Part shown: piece by piece, positions 18,806-27,934 of the stretch
Layout: each line of letters begins with the position of its first letter
Position numbering within the stretch: the stretch's first letter is position 1
DNA from: Flavobacterium kingsejongi
Lineage (GTDB): Bacteria; Bacteroidota; Bacteroidia; Flavobacteriales; Flavobacteriaceae
Direction of reading: 5' to 3'
Assembly (NCBI RefSeq): GCF_003076475.1
Contig: NZ_CP020919.1
Span: forward strand, 2,666,001-2,730,000
Length of the DNA: 64,000 nucleotides
Notes under the pieces: generated by a model
Database searches by the model: none
What the model was told of the DNA's origin: nothing
What the model saw: only the letters and a program-made list of their open reading frames with translations
Made by a program: the position numbers and the translations under genes

Positions 18806-20959
18806 ATGAAAGCAACCTTTACACTATTCTTTATATGCATGACCTACTGGCTACAGGCACAAACGACGCTATCCGGTAAAGTAGTGGATGAAAAGGGTTT
18901 ACCCGTTTACGGAGCGAATGTTTTCCTGGAAGGTGCTTATGATGGGGCTACAACCGCTGAAAATGGAACTTTCGAATTTACCACCGAAGCCACCGGCCCC
19001 CAAACCCTGATCATTAGCTTCCTGGCTTACGAAACTTCCCGGGTATCCATTACGGTGGAAGAAGCTGCCAATATGACTTTAAAACTTAAAAGTGCTGTCA
19101 ATACGCTGGATGCGGTGATGATTAATGCCGGCAGTTTTGAGGCGGGAGACAATGCACGGGTAAGCGCACTTAAACCTTTGGATATTGTGACCACTGCAGG
19201 TTCAGCGGGGAATATCATTGCGGCTTTACAGACTTTGCCGGGAAACCAGGTGGTAGGGGAAAGTGGAAAACTATTTGTGCGCGGTGGAGAAGCCGATGAA
19301 ACGCAAACCTATATCGATGGTATTCGCGTGGCACAACCGTATGGGGCCAGTACCAATAACCTGCCAACGCGCGGGCGCTTTTCACCCTTCCTGTTTAATG
19401 GGATCACATTTACAACCGGTGGCTATTCTGCAGAGTATGGTGAAGCTTTATCCAGTGTATTATTACTCAATACCATTGATGAGCCGGTACAGGAGCAAAC
19501 TGATATTTCGGTCATGTCCGTTGGAGCCGGGCTAAGCAAAACCAAAAAATGGGAGCAGAATTCGCTTACTTTTAATACTTCCTATATTGACCTGGCGCCC
19601 TATCAGGCAGTAATGCCACAAAATGCCGACTGGAACCGTGCATATCGTTCCTTCTCCGGGGAATCGGTATACCGCCATAAGACCGAAGCAGGGCTGTACA
19701 AACTCTATGCAGCTTTTGACCATGCCGATTTCGATATCAATCAGTTCAATGTGAACCAGGTCGAAAAAATGCGTGTGGATATGAACAATAACAATGTCTA
19801 TGTCAATGGATCCTATAAAGGCTATTTTGGCAGTAACTGGTTATTGACTACCGGGCTCAGTTATGGATACAACCAAAATAAGATCGGGCTGGATGCCAAC
19901 CGGGTGCAGAATGCGGAACACGCTTCCCATTTAAAATTCAAGCTCCGCAAAACCATCTCCGAACGTTTCAAACTGAATTTCGGTGCGGATTATTTTTATA
20001 CTAATTTCTCGGAAGACTATACTGCATTTGCCAGTAACAGTTACCAAAGTGGCTACACCAGCAACATTATCGCAGCCTATACCGAAGCTGATGTTTTCTT
20101 TTCGAAAAAGTTAGCTGCCAAGATCGGATTCCGTACCTCTCAAAATGAGCTATTACAGGAATTTACAGTGTCTCCACGATTGTCCCTGGCTTACAAAACC
20201 GGGAAATACTCACAGTTTTCAACGGCTTACGGTACTTTCGTACAGGCTCCTAAAGCTGATTACCTGAAATACGCTTCTGATTTAACCAATGAGAAAACGC
20301 AGCATTATTTAGTAAACTATCAGTACAATGAGGGCGGAAAGACCTTTCGTGCCGAAGCCTATTATAAAAAGTACAACGACCTGGTACATTATGACACGCC
20401 AACAGTAGTATACAATTCGGTTTTCAGGACGAATGGAAGCGGTTATGCACAGGGGCTCGATCTGTTCTGGCGGGATAATAAAACGGTTAAGAATATGGAT
20501 TATTGGATTTCCTATTCCTACATTGATACCAAGCGGGATTTCAGGAATTACCCAAAAGCGGTTATGCCGAATTTTGTGGCCCATCATAACTTTTCAGTCG
20601 TAGGGAAGTATTGGGTGGAAGGCTTAAAAAGCCAGTTTGGGGCGACCTATACCTTTAGCTCCGGCAGGCCGTACAATGACCCCAACACTACTGACTTTAT
20701 GGCTTCGAAGACTAAGAGTTACAATAATCTGAGTCTGAGCTGTGCTTATTTATTATCGGCACAAAAGATTTTATATTTCTCCGTGAGCAATGTACTGGGA
20801 TTGCAAAATGTATACGGGTATGATTATGCCACAGCACCCAATGCAGCGGGCGTATACAACAGGCAGGCGGTGGTTCCTACAGCAGACCGTTCCATATTCA
20901 TCGGGTTCTTCTGGACAATCAGTGCTGATAAAAAAACAAACCAATTGGAGAACCTTTAA
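18806..20959 (+). CDS. TonB-dependent outer-membrane receptor
   Basis: The signal peptide ends around LQAQ (residue 19). A carboxypeptidase-like regulatory domain follows (TTLSGKVVDEKGLPVYGANVFLEG, about 20-105), then a plug domain (ALQTLPGNQVVGESGKLFVRGGEADETQTYIDGI, about 130-235) and a beta-barrel to residue 717. The length is slightly short for the family but the plug and barrel look complete. It imports a substrate across the outer membrane using TonB energy; the substrate cannot be read. No SusD-like partner is adjacent, so it is not a SusCD pair. The barrel ends with IFIGFFWTIS and a short polar tail. Confidence 0.9.
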   Translation: MKATFTLFFICMTYWLQAQTTLSGKVVDEKGLPVYGANVFLEGAYDGATTAENGTFEFTTEATGPQTLIISFLAYETSRVSITVEEAANMTLKLKSAVNTLDAVMINAGSFEAGDNARVSALKPLDIVTTAGSAGNIIAALQTLPGNQVVGESGKLFVRGGEADETQTYIDGIRVAQPYGASTNNLPTRGRFSPFLFNGITFTTGGYSAEYGEALSSVLLLNTIDEPVQEQTDISVMSVGAGLSKTKKWEQNSLTFNTSYIDLAPYQAVMPQNADWNRAYRSFSGESVYRHKTEAGLYKLYAAFDHADFDINQFNVNQVEKMRVDMNNNNVYVNGSYKGYFGSNWLLTTGLSYGYNQNKIGLDANRVQNAEHASHLKFKLRKTISERFKLNFGADYFYTNFSEDYTAFASNSYQSGYTSNIIAAYTEADVFFSKKLAAKIGFRTSQNELLQEFTVSPRLSLAYKTGKYSQFSTAYGTFVQAPKADYLKYASDLTNEKTQHYLVNYQYNEGGKTFRAEAYYKKYNDLVHYDTPTVVYNSVFRTNGSGYAQGLDLFWRDNKTVKNMDYWISYSYIDTKRDFRNYPKAVMPNFVAHHNFSVVGKYWVEGLKSQFGATYTFSSGRPYNDPNTTDFMASKTKSYNNLSLSCAYLLSAQKILYFSVSNVLGLQNVYGYDYATAPNAAGVYNRQAVVPTADRSIFIGFFWTISADKKTNQLENL

Positions 20960-21001
20960 TGAGCGGCTATCAATACTATTACAGTAATACAACCTGACCG
21001 G

Positions 21002-21553
21002 TTAGCCTACGACCGGCCATTTTCCATAATAGGCGACTAATTTATAATCGCCCTTTATTTTACCAAATACAAAACCAAAATAGCTTTCAGCTGCGGTACC
21101 ACTTTCGGGAAACTGCCGATAGGCCTCATAAAGCGGCATTCCGGGATCTGTTATTTTTAGGAGTTCCCGATAATAAGGATCTTTGGTTTTGGCATCGATT
21201 TCGGTGAGGTCAACCAGCGGATAGTCCGGCAGAAGACGCAACACATCCGCAGTGAAAATTTCCGGATAGTATTTTTTAAAAGCTTCCGCTGTTATGGCGT
21301 CTGTAGGTAGCGTACTATCAGAAAGAGATGCTTTGGCGGTATAGAAAGGAAAATGGACTATTGCTTTCATGCCTTGGGCATTGAGGAGTTGTTTCTTGAA
21401 ATTGGTAAAGCACTTTTTAATGTCTGTTTTGGGCGGAATCACATGTTTAGTAGTGGTCGAATTACTTTTGATCAGCGTCTGAAATGCTTTTGGATCGAGA
21501 TTCATAAACGATAGCGTGAGGAGCATAGCGGTGGCAAGAGTGAAAAAGCTCAT
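21002..21553 (-). CDS. secreted protein of unknown function
   Basis: The 183-residue protein has an N-terminal hydrophobic segment (MSFFTLATAMLLTLSF) that fits a signal peptide or anchor. The rest is soluble: KKCFTNFKKQLLNAQGMKAIVHFPFYTAKASLSD, then an alternating region ending YFGFVFGKIKGDYKLVAYYGKWPVVG. I do not recognise the family. It is a single gene convergent with the TonB receptor. Confidence 0.68.
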   Translation of the reverse strand: MSFFTLATAMLLTLSFMNLDPKAFQTLIKSNSTTTKHVIPPKTDIKKCFTNFKKQLLNAQGMKAIVHFPFYTAKASLSDSTLPTDAITAEAFKKYYPEIFTADVLRLLPDYPLVDLTEIDAKTKDPYYRELLKITDPGMPLYEAYRQFPESGTAAESYFGFVFGKIKGDYKLVAYYGKWPVVG

Positions 21554-21682
21554 AAGTACTGGGGATAAGGTGAATGGGGCATATTAAATTTAGTAAATAG
21601 TTTTCAATCTGCATTTTTTTTGGATAAAGAATACCGGGTTTTGTGTAAAAAAATGTATGTTTGGTTTTTATACCACAGCAAA

Positions 21683-22471
21683 ATGAAACTAAATTTTTAC
21701 CAGATTGATGCTTTTACAGAATATATTTTCTCCGGCAATCCTGCCTGTGTAGTCCCTTTAGAGGAATGGCTGCCCGATGCAGTGCTTTTGAAAATTACGC
21801 AGGAGAATGCAGTCGCAGAAACGGCTTTTTTTGTCCCTGCAGGGGATAAGTTCCACTTGCGCTGGTTTACCCCGGAGATCGAAATGGATCTTTGCGGACA
21901 TGCGACACTGGCAACGGCACATGTAATCACTACGATTTTAGGCTATTCCAAACCGGCAATAGTATTTACAACACTGAGCGGTGATCTTGAAGTTACTGTA
22001 GCGGAAGGATTGTACACGCTGGACTTCCCATCCCGAATGCCGGAAGCGGCGGTTTTACCAGAACTGATCGCACAGGCGTTGAGCATCCAGCCTTCCAAAG
22101 TTTTAAAATCCCGGGATTATGTCCTGGTGTATGATGACGAAGCCGATATCCGGGCGATACAAATAAACCGTAACCTGCTGGATCAGGTGAATCTTGATCC
22201 CGGCGGTATCGTTGTCACTGCCAAAGGCGCGCACAGTGATTTTGTGTCCCGCTTTTTTACACCCCAGGCCTCCATACTCGAAGACCCGGTTACCGGATCA
22301 GCCCATTGCTCCCTGATTCCCTATTGGGCAGCAGCGTTGGGTAAAAAAGAAATGACTGCTTTCCAGTTGTCCCAACGGGGCGGGCAACTGTTTTGTGTGG
22401 ATGCTGGCGATCGTGTACGGATTAGTGGCCATGCGAAAACCTATGCGTCAGGAACCTGCTGGACCGAATAA
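21683..22471 (+). CDS. PhzF-family isomerase/epimerase
   Basis: The 262-residue protein starts at the ATG at 21683 (MKLNFYQIDAF); an upstream TTG would add 21 unrelated residues. It shows the PhzF signature: SGNPACV at 17-23, the catalytic E46 in VAETAFF, DLCGHATLA, and near the C-terminus EDPVTGSAHC. PhzF relatives catalyse proton shifts on cyclohexadiene-like or amino-acid-like substrates. No phenazine genes are nearby, so a general metabolite isomerase or epimerase role is more likely. It converges on the AlkC-like gene with a gap of 6 bases. Confidence 0.88.
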   Translation: MKLNFYQIDAFTEYIFSGNPACVVPLEEWLPDAVLLKITQENAVAETAFFVPAGDKFHLRWFTPEIEMDLCGHATLATAHVITTILGYSKPAIVFTTLSGDLEVTVAEGLYTLDFPSRMPEAAVLPELIAQALSIQPSKVLKSRDYVLVYDDEADIRAIQINRNLLDQVNLDPGGIVVTAKGAHSDFVSRFFTPQASILEDPVTGSAHCSLIPYWAAALGKKEMTAFQLSQRGGQLFCVDAGDRVRISGHAKTYASGTCWTE

Positions 22472-22477
22472 GTACTG

Positions 22478-23281
22478 TTATTTTTGAAGGGTTCGCAACG
22501 CTTTCTTCACGATATAGGCTGTAGCTTTAGTATCGCTTTCCGTTTTCCATTTTTGGCATAAGTCCCATACAAAATTAGGATTGGATTTGCTGGCGTCATT
22601 CAGCCAGTTGCCCACGCTGTCCTGCACATATTTTGATGGGTCAGATTGCAATGGTGTTATAATAGGCAGGGCCAATTCCGGGTTTTTTTTTAAGGCTTCA
22701 ATATGGGCACTCCAAACGCCCCGTGGCCTTATCGCTTCACAGGCAAACCGCCTTATATTGGTATCGGTATGGGCGGTCCAGGTAGCGAGTAGGGCAATGC
22801 TTTCCGTCAATTGTGCCGTAATAGAAGGGCGGAGTGCCAACCAGCTGATTTCGCGTACACCAAAATGGGGATCTGCAGCAAAAGGCAGGATCTGCCTTAA
22901 TTTTTCCCCAATATTCAGTTTCGGGTTGTGACCAATGCCATAGGCTGCCCAGCACCGGACCAAATCAGAAGGATGTGTGGCTATCGTTTCAAAAATCACC
23001 GTATCGTTATGCTGCTCCATCTGGGACCAAAGTGTGGTTCCTATAGCTTCATTGATGGTATTGACCGTTTGTTTTTTCAATTGTTTGATGCTTTCAAGTA
23101 TAGGGACGAGGTAAGGTTCCCTCTTCAATTGGATCAGGAGGTGCTCCAATAATATTTCCTGATCCACCGCCAGCCATTCTACCAGGTTGGCTGTTGCTAT
23201 AGTGCCACAGTTCAGTTGTGCCATGATGGCGGCTGGAATGTCCTTCGTTGATTTTGAGCCTTTGCGTTTTATAGGGATCAT
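22478..23281 (-). CDS. DNA alkylation repair-like HEAT-repeat protein (AlkC/AlkD type)
   Basis: The 267-residue protein is all helical with HEAT-like repeats. The segment RRFACEAIRPRGVW, then LQSDPSKYVQDSVGNWLNDASKSNP, matches the conserved core of the AlkC family, which removes 3-methyl purines from DNA by holding the duplex in a concave HEAT surface. It is shorter than typical AlkC and lacks an extra C-terminal domain. Function is inferred from these motifs only. Confidence 0.75.
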   Translation of the reverse strand: MIPIKRKGSKSTKDIPAAIMAQLNCGTIATANLVEWLAVDQEILLEHLLIQLKREPYLVPILESIKQLKKQTVNTINEAIGTTLWSQMEQHNDTVIFETIATHPSDLVRCWAAYGIGHNPKLNIGEKLRQILPFAADPHFGVREISWLALRPSITAQLTESIALLATWTAHTDTNIRRFACEAIRPRGVWSAHIEALKKNPELALPIITPLQSDPSKYVQDSVGNWLNDASKSNPNFVWDLCQKWKTESDTKATAYIVKKALRTLQK

Positions 23282-23419
23282 AAGTGTTCTTTTAAGTGTT
23301 CCGGTGCAATAATGCTGTTAGTATTTTGACTTGTGTATTGAGCGGCATCCTTTCTTTATTTTCAGTATTTTTACAAAGGTTTAAAAACGATTCCAGGTAT
23401 ACAATACCGCATATTTTTA

Positions 23420-23432
23420 CCCCATAGTGGGG
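23420..23432. promoter_or_regulatory. palindrome upstream of the HxlR regulator
   Basis: The perfect inverted repeat CCCCATAGTGGGG lies 14 bases before the HxlR start codon and could be its autoregulatory operator. Confidence 0.4.
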
Positions 23433-23446
23433 AATACATCACAATT

Positions 23447-23812
23447 ATGAAAACAAAGGTACGCGCCATAGAAAATAAAATTTGCCCATTGGAAGTTGCC
23501 GTAAATACCATTAGTGGGAAATGGAAAATCCCCATAGTATGGCAAATCCATGAAGGTAAAAAACGGCCCAGCGAATTTTTGCGGGGTATTGCCAAAGTAG
23601 ACAGGCGTGTCCTGAACCAGCAGCTTAAAGAGATGGAAGAGGATGGGTTATTAGTCAAAGAGGTATTTGCAGAACTGCCACCCCGGGTTGAATATACGCT
23701 TACCGCGCTGGGTGAAAAATTGGTAATGGCTTTGTGGCACCTGAACGACTGGGGCAAACTGGTTCTGGAACAGGAAAAAAAGGAATTAGATCCTGATATT
23801 GGAAAGTTGTAA
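23447..23812 (+). CDS. HxlR-family winged-helix transcriptional regulator
   Basis: The 121-residue protein has the HxlR signature: a Cys near the N-terminus (CPLEVAVNTISGKWKIPIVWQI), RPSEFLRGIAKVDRRVLNQQLKEMEEDGLLVKE for the recognition helix and wing, then RVEYTLTALGEKL. Family members sense thiol stress, aldehydes or quinones through the N-terminal Cys (C13 here) and usually repress an adjacent oxidoreductase gene. The divergent neighbour is the AlkC-like gene, and no oxidoreductase is directly adjacent. Confidence 0.88.
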   Translation: MKTKVRAIENKICPLEVAVNTISGKWKIPIVWQIHEGKKRPSEFLRGIAKVDRRVLNQQLKEMEEDGLLVKEVFAELPPRVEYTLTALGEKLVMALWHLNDWGKLVLEQEKKELDPDIGKL

Positions 23813-23896
23813 TAATGATTGAAAATTGTATAAGGCTTTCGGCTGGATTTTATAGGAAATTTATAGAAAAGAAAATAACCTATAAAATTGCACAAA

Positions 23897-24346
23897 ATGG
23901 AAAATCAAAAAAGCATTGACGCATTAAACAAACTGATCGAAATTAACAATGACCGTGTTGAAGGATATGAGACTGCTGCAAAAGAAGCAGATTCAGCCGA
24001 CCTGAAAAGCCTTTTCGCCTCATTGCAAACTACAAGCCAGAACAACCTCACAGAACTTCGTTCAGAAGTAACACGTTTGGGTGGTAAACCTGAAGAAGGA
24101 ACGAGAGTTACCGGAAAATTCTTCAGAGCCTGGATGGATGTTAAAGCCGCCTTTACAGGAAATGACCGTAAAACGATCTTGAATTCTTGTGAGTTCGGAG
24201 AAGACAAAGCTTTGGAAACCTACGAAAACGTATTGGAAGAAAACCGTGGCGATTTAGCACCGGAACAATTGGCTTTGATTGCCAAACAACAAGCCAGCCT
24301 TACTACAGATCACGATAGAGTGAAAGCTTTAAGAGATGCTGCATAA
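23897..24346 (+). CDS. PA2169-family four-helix-bundle protein (DUF2383)
   Basis: The 149-residue all-helical protein has a ferritin-like four-helix bundle pattern: SIDALNKLIEINNDRVEGYETAAKEA, LKSLFASLQTTSQNNLTELRSEVTRLGGKPEEG, then RKTILNSCEFGEDKALETYENVLEE. This matches the PA2169/DUF2383 group, often induced by stress. The conserved Glu residues could bind metal. An in-frame TTG upstream is ignored in favour of the ATG at 23897. It is a single gene with its own strong terminator. Confidence 0.85.
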   Translation: MENQKSIDALNKLIEINNDRVEGYETAAKEADSADLKSLFASLQTTSQNNLTELRSEVTRLGGKPEEGTRVTGKFFRAWMDVKAAFTGNDRKTILNSCEFGEDKALETYENVLEENRGDLAPEQLALIAKQQASLTTDHDRVKALRDAA

Positions 24347-24364
24347 GCTGTAAGACAAGATAGG

Positions 24365-24398
24365 AAAGGCCCCGTCAGAAAATGACGGGGCCTTTTTT
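24365..24398 (+). terminator. Rho-independent terminator
   Basis: AAAGGCCCCGTCA pairs with TGACGGGGCCTTT and runs into a T-tract, 19 bases after the PA2169-type gene. Confidence 0.9.
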
Positions 24399-24420
24399 AT
24401 TTACTACTTTTCAGTAATTA

Positions 24421-25170
24421 TCAAACGATTTTAAACCCATTATTCCGGTACGGATTCAATTGCTCGTCATTGCCGGGCAAATCGGTGATCAGGATGGAAA
24501 TAGCTTCCAGACCACATACTTTAAAGGGTTCGGTACTGTTTAATTTTTCAATATTCCCTAACACTATGGTTTGTTTTGCAGCATTCAGCATGGCCTGTTT
24601 TGTAGCAGCTTCCTCCGCAAAGGCAGCTGTAACACCAAATTGTTGCTGGATGGCACAGGCGCCGAGAAAATAAATATCAGCAATATAGTTCCCAATCTCT
24701 TCACAGGTTTTGGCCCCTAAATTAGTTTCGGTGTCCCGGTTATACGCACCACCCAATAGGATGAGCTCGATATTTTTAAACCGGGCAAGCACAGGAATCA
24801 GTGCCATATTATTGGTAACGATCCTAAATTTAGCATCCACCGGAAGGTGGGCTGCAATGGTACAGTTGGTCGTTCCGCCATCCATAAATACCGTCATACC
24901 ACTTTTTATAAATTGCTGCGCTTTTAATGCGATCACCTGTTTGCCTTCCGAAAGATGTGAGGTCCGATCCTGGAAATTCAGTGGATTCTTCGATAATAGT
25001 ATTGCGCCGCCCCGCACTTTGGAAAGCATACCGTTGTGGTGGAGGAAATCAATATCCCTTAGAATGGTGTCTTCGGAAACCTTAAGGTCGGTCGCCAGTG
25101 TTTCATAGGTGACCTTTTCCTTTTCTTTCAGGGCTTCCAGTATATGATCAAAACGTTCTTCTTTTAGCAT
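24421..25170 (-). CDS. DeoR/GlpR-family transcriptional regulator
   Basis: The 249-residue protein has an N-terminal DeoR helix-turn-helix (RFDHILEALKEKEKVTYETLATDLKVSEDTILRDIDFLHHNG) and a C-terminal sugar-phosphate-binding domain (GMTVFMDGGTTNCTIAAHL, RIVTNNMALI, ILLGGAYN). DeoR regulators usually repress sugar uptake and catabolism genes and sense a sugar phosphate. It lies 82 bases downstream of the MFS transporter gene on the same strand, so the regulator probably controls that transporter. Confidence 0.9.
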   Translation of the reverse strand: MLKEERFDHILEALKEKEKVTYETLATDLKVSEDTILRDIDFLHHNGMLSKVRGGAILLSKNPLNFQDRTSHLSEGKQVIALKAQQFIKSGMTVFMDGGTTNCTIAAHLPVDAKFRIVTNNMALIPVLARFKNIELILLGGAYNRDTETNLGAKTCEEIGNYIADIYFLGACAIQQQFGVTAAFAEEAATKQAMLNAAKQTIVLGNIEKLNSTEPFKVCGLEAISILITDLPGNDEQLNPYRNNGFKIV

Positions 25171-25252
25171 AAGCGTCGTAAATAAAGGGTAAAGATAAAA
25201 ATAACCTGGTTTTAGAAAGTCATTTTAGGCAGTATAAAAACTAAGGATGCTT

Positions 25253-26431
25253 TTATTTTGATACCGCCCCGTTTTTAAGGCCATACGCGATAGCGACTGT
25301 CAGTAATAAGGCCGCGCTAAAACCCAATGCGATTGGTAAGGAAAACAGGTGGGCGATGTAGCCCAACAGTGCCGGGCCTGCCAGTTGTCCTGCGTACCCC
25401 ATCGTGGTAATGGCCGGAACAGCAATAGCGGCAGATACATTTTTGAGTCTTCCGCCTTCGCTTAAAAATACCGGAACGATGTTCGCACCTCCAATACCCA
25501 AAAGGGCAAATCCCAGTAATGCAGTCCCTACCCAGGGCGTGGTTACCGCCAGCAGTAACCCAACTGCTGCAATACTCCCCCCGGCAATAACTACTGTCCG
25601 TCCGGAATAATGGGATACAATCTTATCTCCAACGAGGCGCATGATGGCCATGGCAATAGAGAAGGTGGCATACCCCATTCCCGCAAATTCTTCGGTAACA
25701 CCCCGGTTTTCATGCAGGAAGATCGCACTCCAGTCCAGCATGGCCCCTTCGGATAAGAAGGCAGCAAAACTGAGGAGCCCCAGGAATACTACACTGCCTC
25801 GGAGCCAGGAGAATGCAGTGGTTTTTTCGCTTGTAGCGCTGGTTGAAAAATCACGCATTGCTGCTCTTTCTGTCGCTGCATCAAAGAGTGAACTATATTG
25901 TGAAAAGACAATCAGTAGGAGCAGTCCTGCAATGCTCAGTGCGGCAGCCAGTGGGGAAAGTCCTGTTTTCATTAGGAACCCCAAACCCAGTGCCCCCAAA
26001 AGGCCCCCCACGCTAAAGAGCCCGTGGAAGGATGACATGATCGGTTTCCCGTAACGGTTTTGTACCTGAACCCCGTGTGCAATCATCGCTACATCCACCG
26101 TTCCCACAGCAGCACCAAAAAGGAACAATACGAGCCCCATTGATAGTGCCGTATGCATCATTAGAAGAAGGGGTAATAGCAGTGCCATTAGTATAGTAGC
26201 ATACAGGATAACGATACGGTTTCCCACTTTATGTGCTAAGTAGCCGCTCACAGGCATCATCATAATCGCTCCTGCTCCCAGTAGCAGTAATAATAAGCCC
26301 AGGCTGGCATCGTCGAGTTGTAATCTTGCTTTGGCATAAGGAACCATAGGTGCCCAACTGGAAATACCCAGTCCACACACGAGAAACATTGCTTTTGTGG
26401 CTCTTTTAGCCTTTACTATTGAATCAGTCAT
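25253..26431 (-). CDS. MFS transporter (fucose permease/YbjJ-like)
   Basis: The 392-residue protein has about 12 membrane segments. GAIMMMPVSGYLAHKVGNRIVI carries the loop 2-3 signature, and FGAAVGTVDVAMIAHGVQVQNRYGKPIMSSFHGLFSVGGLLGAL is typical of the FHS/YbjJ branch. It probably exports or imports a sugar or small hydrophobic metabolite. The ATG at 26431 (MTDSIVKAKRATK) is preferred over an upstream non-ATG start. Pairing with a DeoR regulator supports a carbohydrate-linked role. Confidence 0.86.
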   Translation of the reverse strand: MTDSIVKAKRATKAMFLVCGLGISSWAPMVPYAKARLQLDDASLGLLLLLLGAGAIMMMPVSGYLAHKVGNRIVILYATILMALLLPLLLMMHTALSMGLVLFLFGAAVGTVDVAMIAHGVQVQNRYGKPIMSSFHGLFSVGGLLGALGLGFLMKTGLSPLAAALSIAGLLLLIVFSQYSSLFDAATERAAMRDFSTSATSEKTTAFSWLRGSVVFLGLLSFAAFLSEGAMLDWSAIFLHENRGVTEEFAGMGYATFSIAMAIMRLVGDKIVSHYSGRTVVIAGGSIAAVGLLLAVTTPWVGTALLGFALLGIGGANIVPVFLSEGGRLKNVSAAIAVPAITTMGYAGQLAGPALLGYIAHLFSLPIALGFSAALLLTVAIAYGLKNGAVSK

Positions 26432-26452
26432 TCGGATGAAAATAAAATTATT

Positions 26453-26512
26453 TTGCAAATTTATGCAAATTTGTATAAATACGCATTATTTGTTTTGCGA
26501 TTTTACTACTGA
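26453..26512. promoter_or_regulatory. candidate control region of the MFS/DeoR unit
   Basis: Two tandem GCAAATTT-like direct repeats 11-12 bases apart occur just upstream of the transporter start, followed by an AT-rich stretch. They may be an operator or part of the promoter; evidence is only positional. Confidence 0.25.
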
Positions 26513-26556
26513 TTTAGGAGTAAGACATGCTTTAGTTAGGGTTACTGCCAATAGAA

Positions 26557-26586
26557 AAAGCCCCATAGCATACACTATGGGGCTTA
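26557..26586 (-). terminator. Rho-independent terminator of the alcohol dehydrogenase gene
   Basis: On the minus strand AAGCCCCATAG pairs with CTATGGGGCTT across a short loop and is followed by TTTTTC. It lies 23 bases beyond the stop. Confidence 0.85.
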
Positions 26587-26608
26587 TGGAATTCTTATTT
26601 TAGTACGA

Positions 26609-27652
26609 TTATAGCGTAGCCATATCAATGACGAAACGGTAACGAACATCACCTTTCACCATACGTTCATAGGCAGATTGAATATCTTTCATATCAATCA
26701 TTTCTATTTCCGATACAATATTGTTTTCGGCACAGAAGTCCAGCATTTCCTGAGTTTCAGCAATACCACCGATACCGGAACCTGCAAGGCTTTTTCGGCC
26801 TCCTAATAGACTAAAGGCAGCAATTTCAGCGGGTTTTGGTGGTACACCTACACAGATGTGAACCCCATTGGTACGCAATAATGACAGGTACATATTGAAA
26901 TCGTGCTCCGCAGAAACGGTATCTAATATAAAATCAAAAGTTCCTTTGGCAGCATTCACCTGTGCTTCATCTGTGGTCACTACAAAATGATGCGCACCTA
27001 ATTTTTTAGCATCGGCTTCTTTTTTCGGAGAAGTACTCAATACAGTAACTTCAGCGCCAAATGCCACACCAAATTTAACGGCCATGTGCCCCAATCCACC
27101 CAGTCCTAATACGGCTAATTTATGGCCTTTGCCCACTTTCCAGTGGCGTAATGGAGAGTAGGTAGTAATTCCGGCACATAATAATGGTGCTACGGCAGCC
27201 AGGTTCAGTTTATCCGAAACATGTAATACAAATTCTTCACGAACAACGATAGTATTGGAATACCCACCATACGTTGGCGTTTTTCCGTCACGCTCAAAAC
27301 CATTGTAGGTTGGCGTATTGCCTTCCAGGCAATATTGTTCTAAGTCTTGTTTGCAATTTTCACACACCTGGCAGGAATCCACCATACAGCCTGTACCGGC
27401 AAGGTCGCCTACTTTAAAGTTTTTGACATGATCGCCCACTTTTACCACGCGCCCTACGATTTCGTGTCCGGGTACCATTGGGAATATTCCCGGGAACCAA
27501 TCATTTTTGATCTGGTGCAGGTCGGAGTGGCATACACCGCAATACAATATATCAAACTGAACATCATGAGGGCCTACTTCACGGCGTTCAAAATTCCATG
27601 GAGCCAAATCTGTTTCAGGGCTTTGCGCCGCATATCCTTTTGTTGGTATCAT
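26609..27652 (-). CDS. zinc-dependent NAD(P)-alcohol dehydrogenase (YahK/CAD-like)
   Basis: This 347-residue medium-chain dehydrogenase shows catalytic zinc ligands C38 (CGVCHSDLH) and H63/E64 (PGHEIVGRV), structural zinc cysteines C94, C97, C100 and C108, and the nucleotide-binding GLGGLGHMAVKFG. The layout matches the cinnamyl-alcohol-dehydrogenase/YahK group, which reduces a broad range of aldehydes using NADPH. It stands alone with its own terminator. A role in detoxifying aldehydes is a family-based inference. Confidence 0.92.
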   Translation of the reverse strand: MIPTKGYAAQSPETDLAPWNFERREVGPHDVQFDILYCGVCHSDLHQIKNDWFPGIFPMVPGHEIVGRVVKVGDHVKNFKVGDLAGTGCMVDSCQVCENCKQDLEQYCLEGNTPTYNGFERDGKTPTYGGYSNTIVVREEFVLHVSDKLNLAAVAPLLCAGITTYSPLRHWKVGKGHKLAVLGLGGLGHMAVKFGVAFGAEVTVLSTSPKKEADAKKLGAHHFVVTTDEAQVNAAKGTFDFILDTVSAEHDFNMYLSLLRTNGVHICVGVPPKPAEIAAFSLLGGRKSLAGSGIGGIAETQEMLDFCAENNIVSEIEMIDMKDIQSAYERMVKGDVRYRFVIDMATL

Positions 27653-27934
27653 ATTCTTATAGTTAATTAAATTATTACGTAAAAATAAATAAGTCCACTA
27701 CCAATAAGTTGCAAAAATCAAACAATAAATTGCAATTTTCAAACGGACATGGCACTTCCGGTTTTCGATTCCAGACTAAAGTTATTAAAAATGCAGGCTA
27801 AAAATACATGGAGCTGCAAAAAAGACAATGCTATTTTTAAAAAACGGAACGGAATCAGGGACGGAAACGTTTATTTATTACGAATAACAGCTGTATCGTG
27901 TAACCAACAGCCTCTTTTCCTGCTCTAACCTTTT

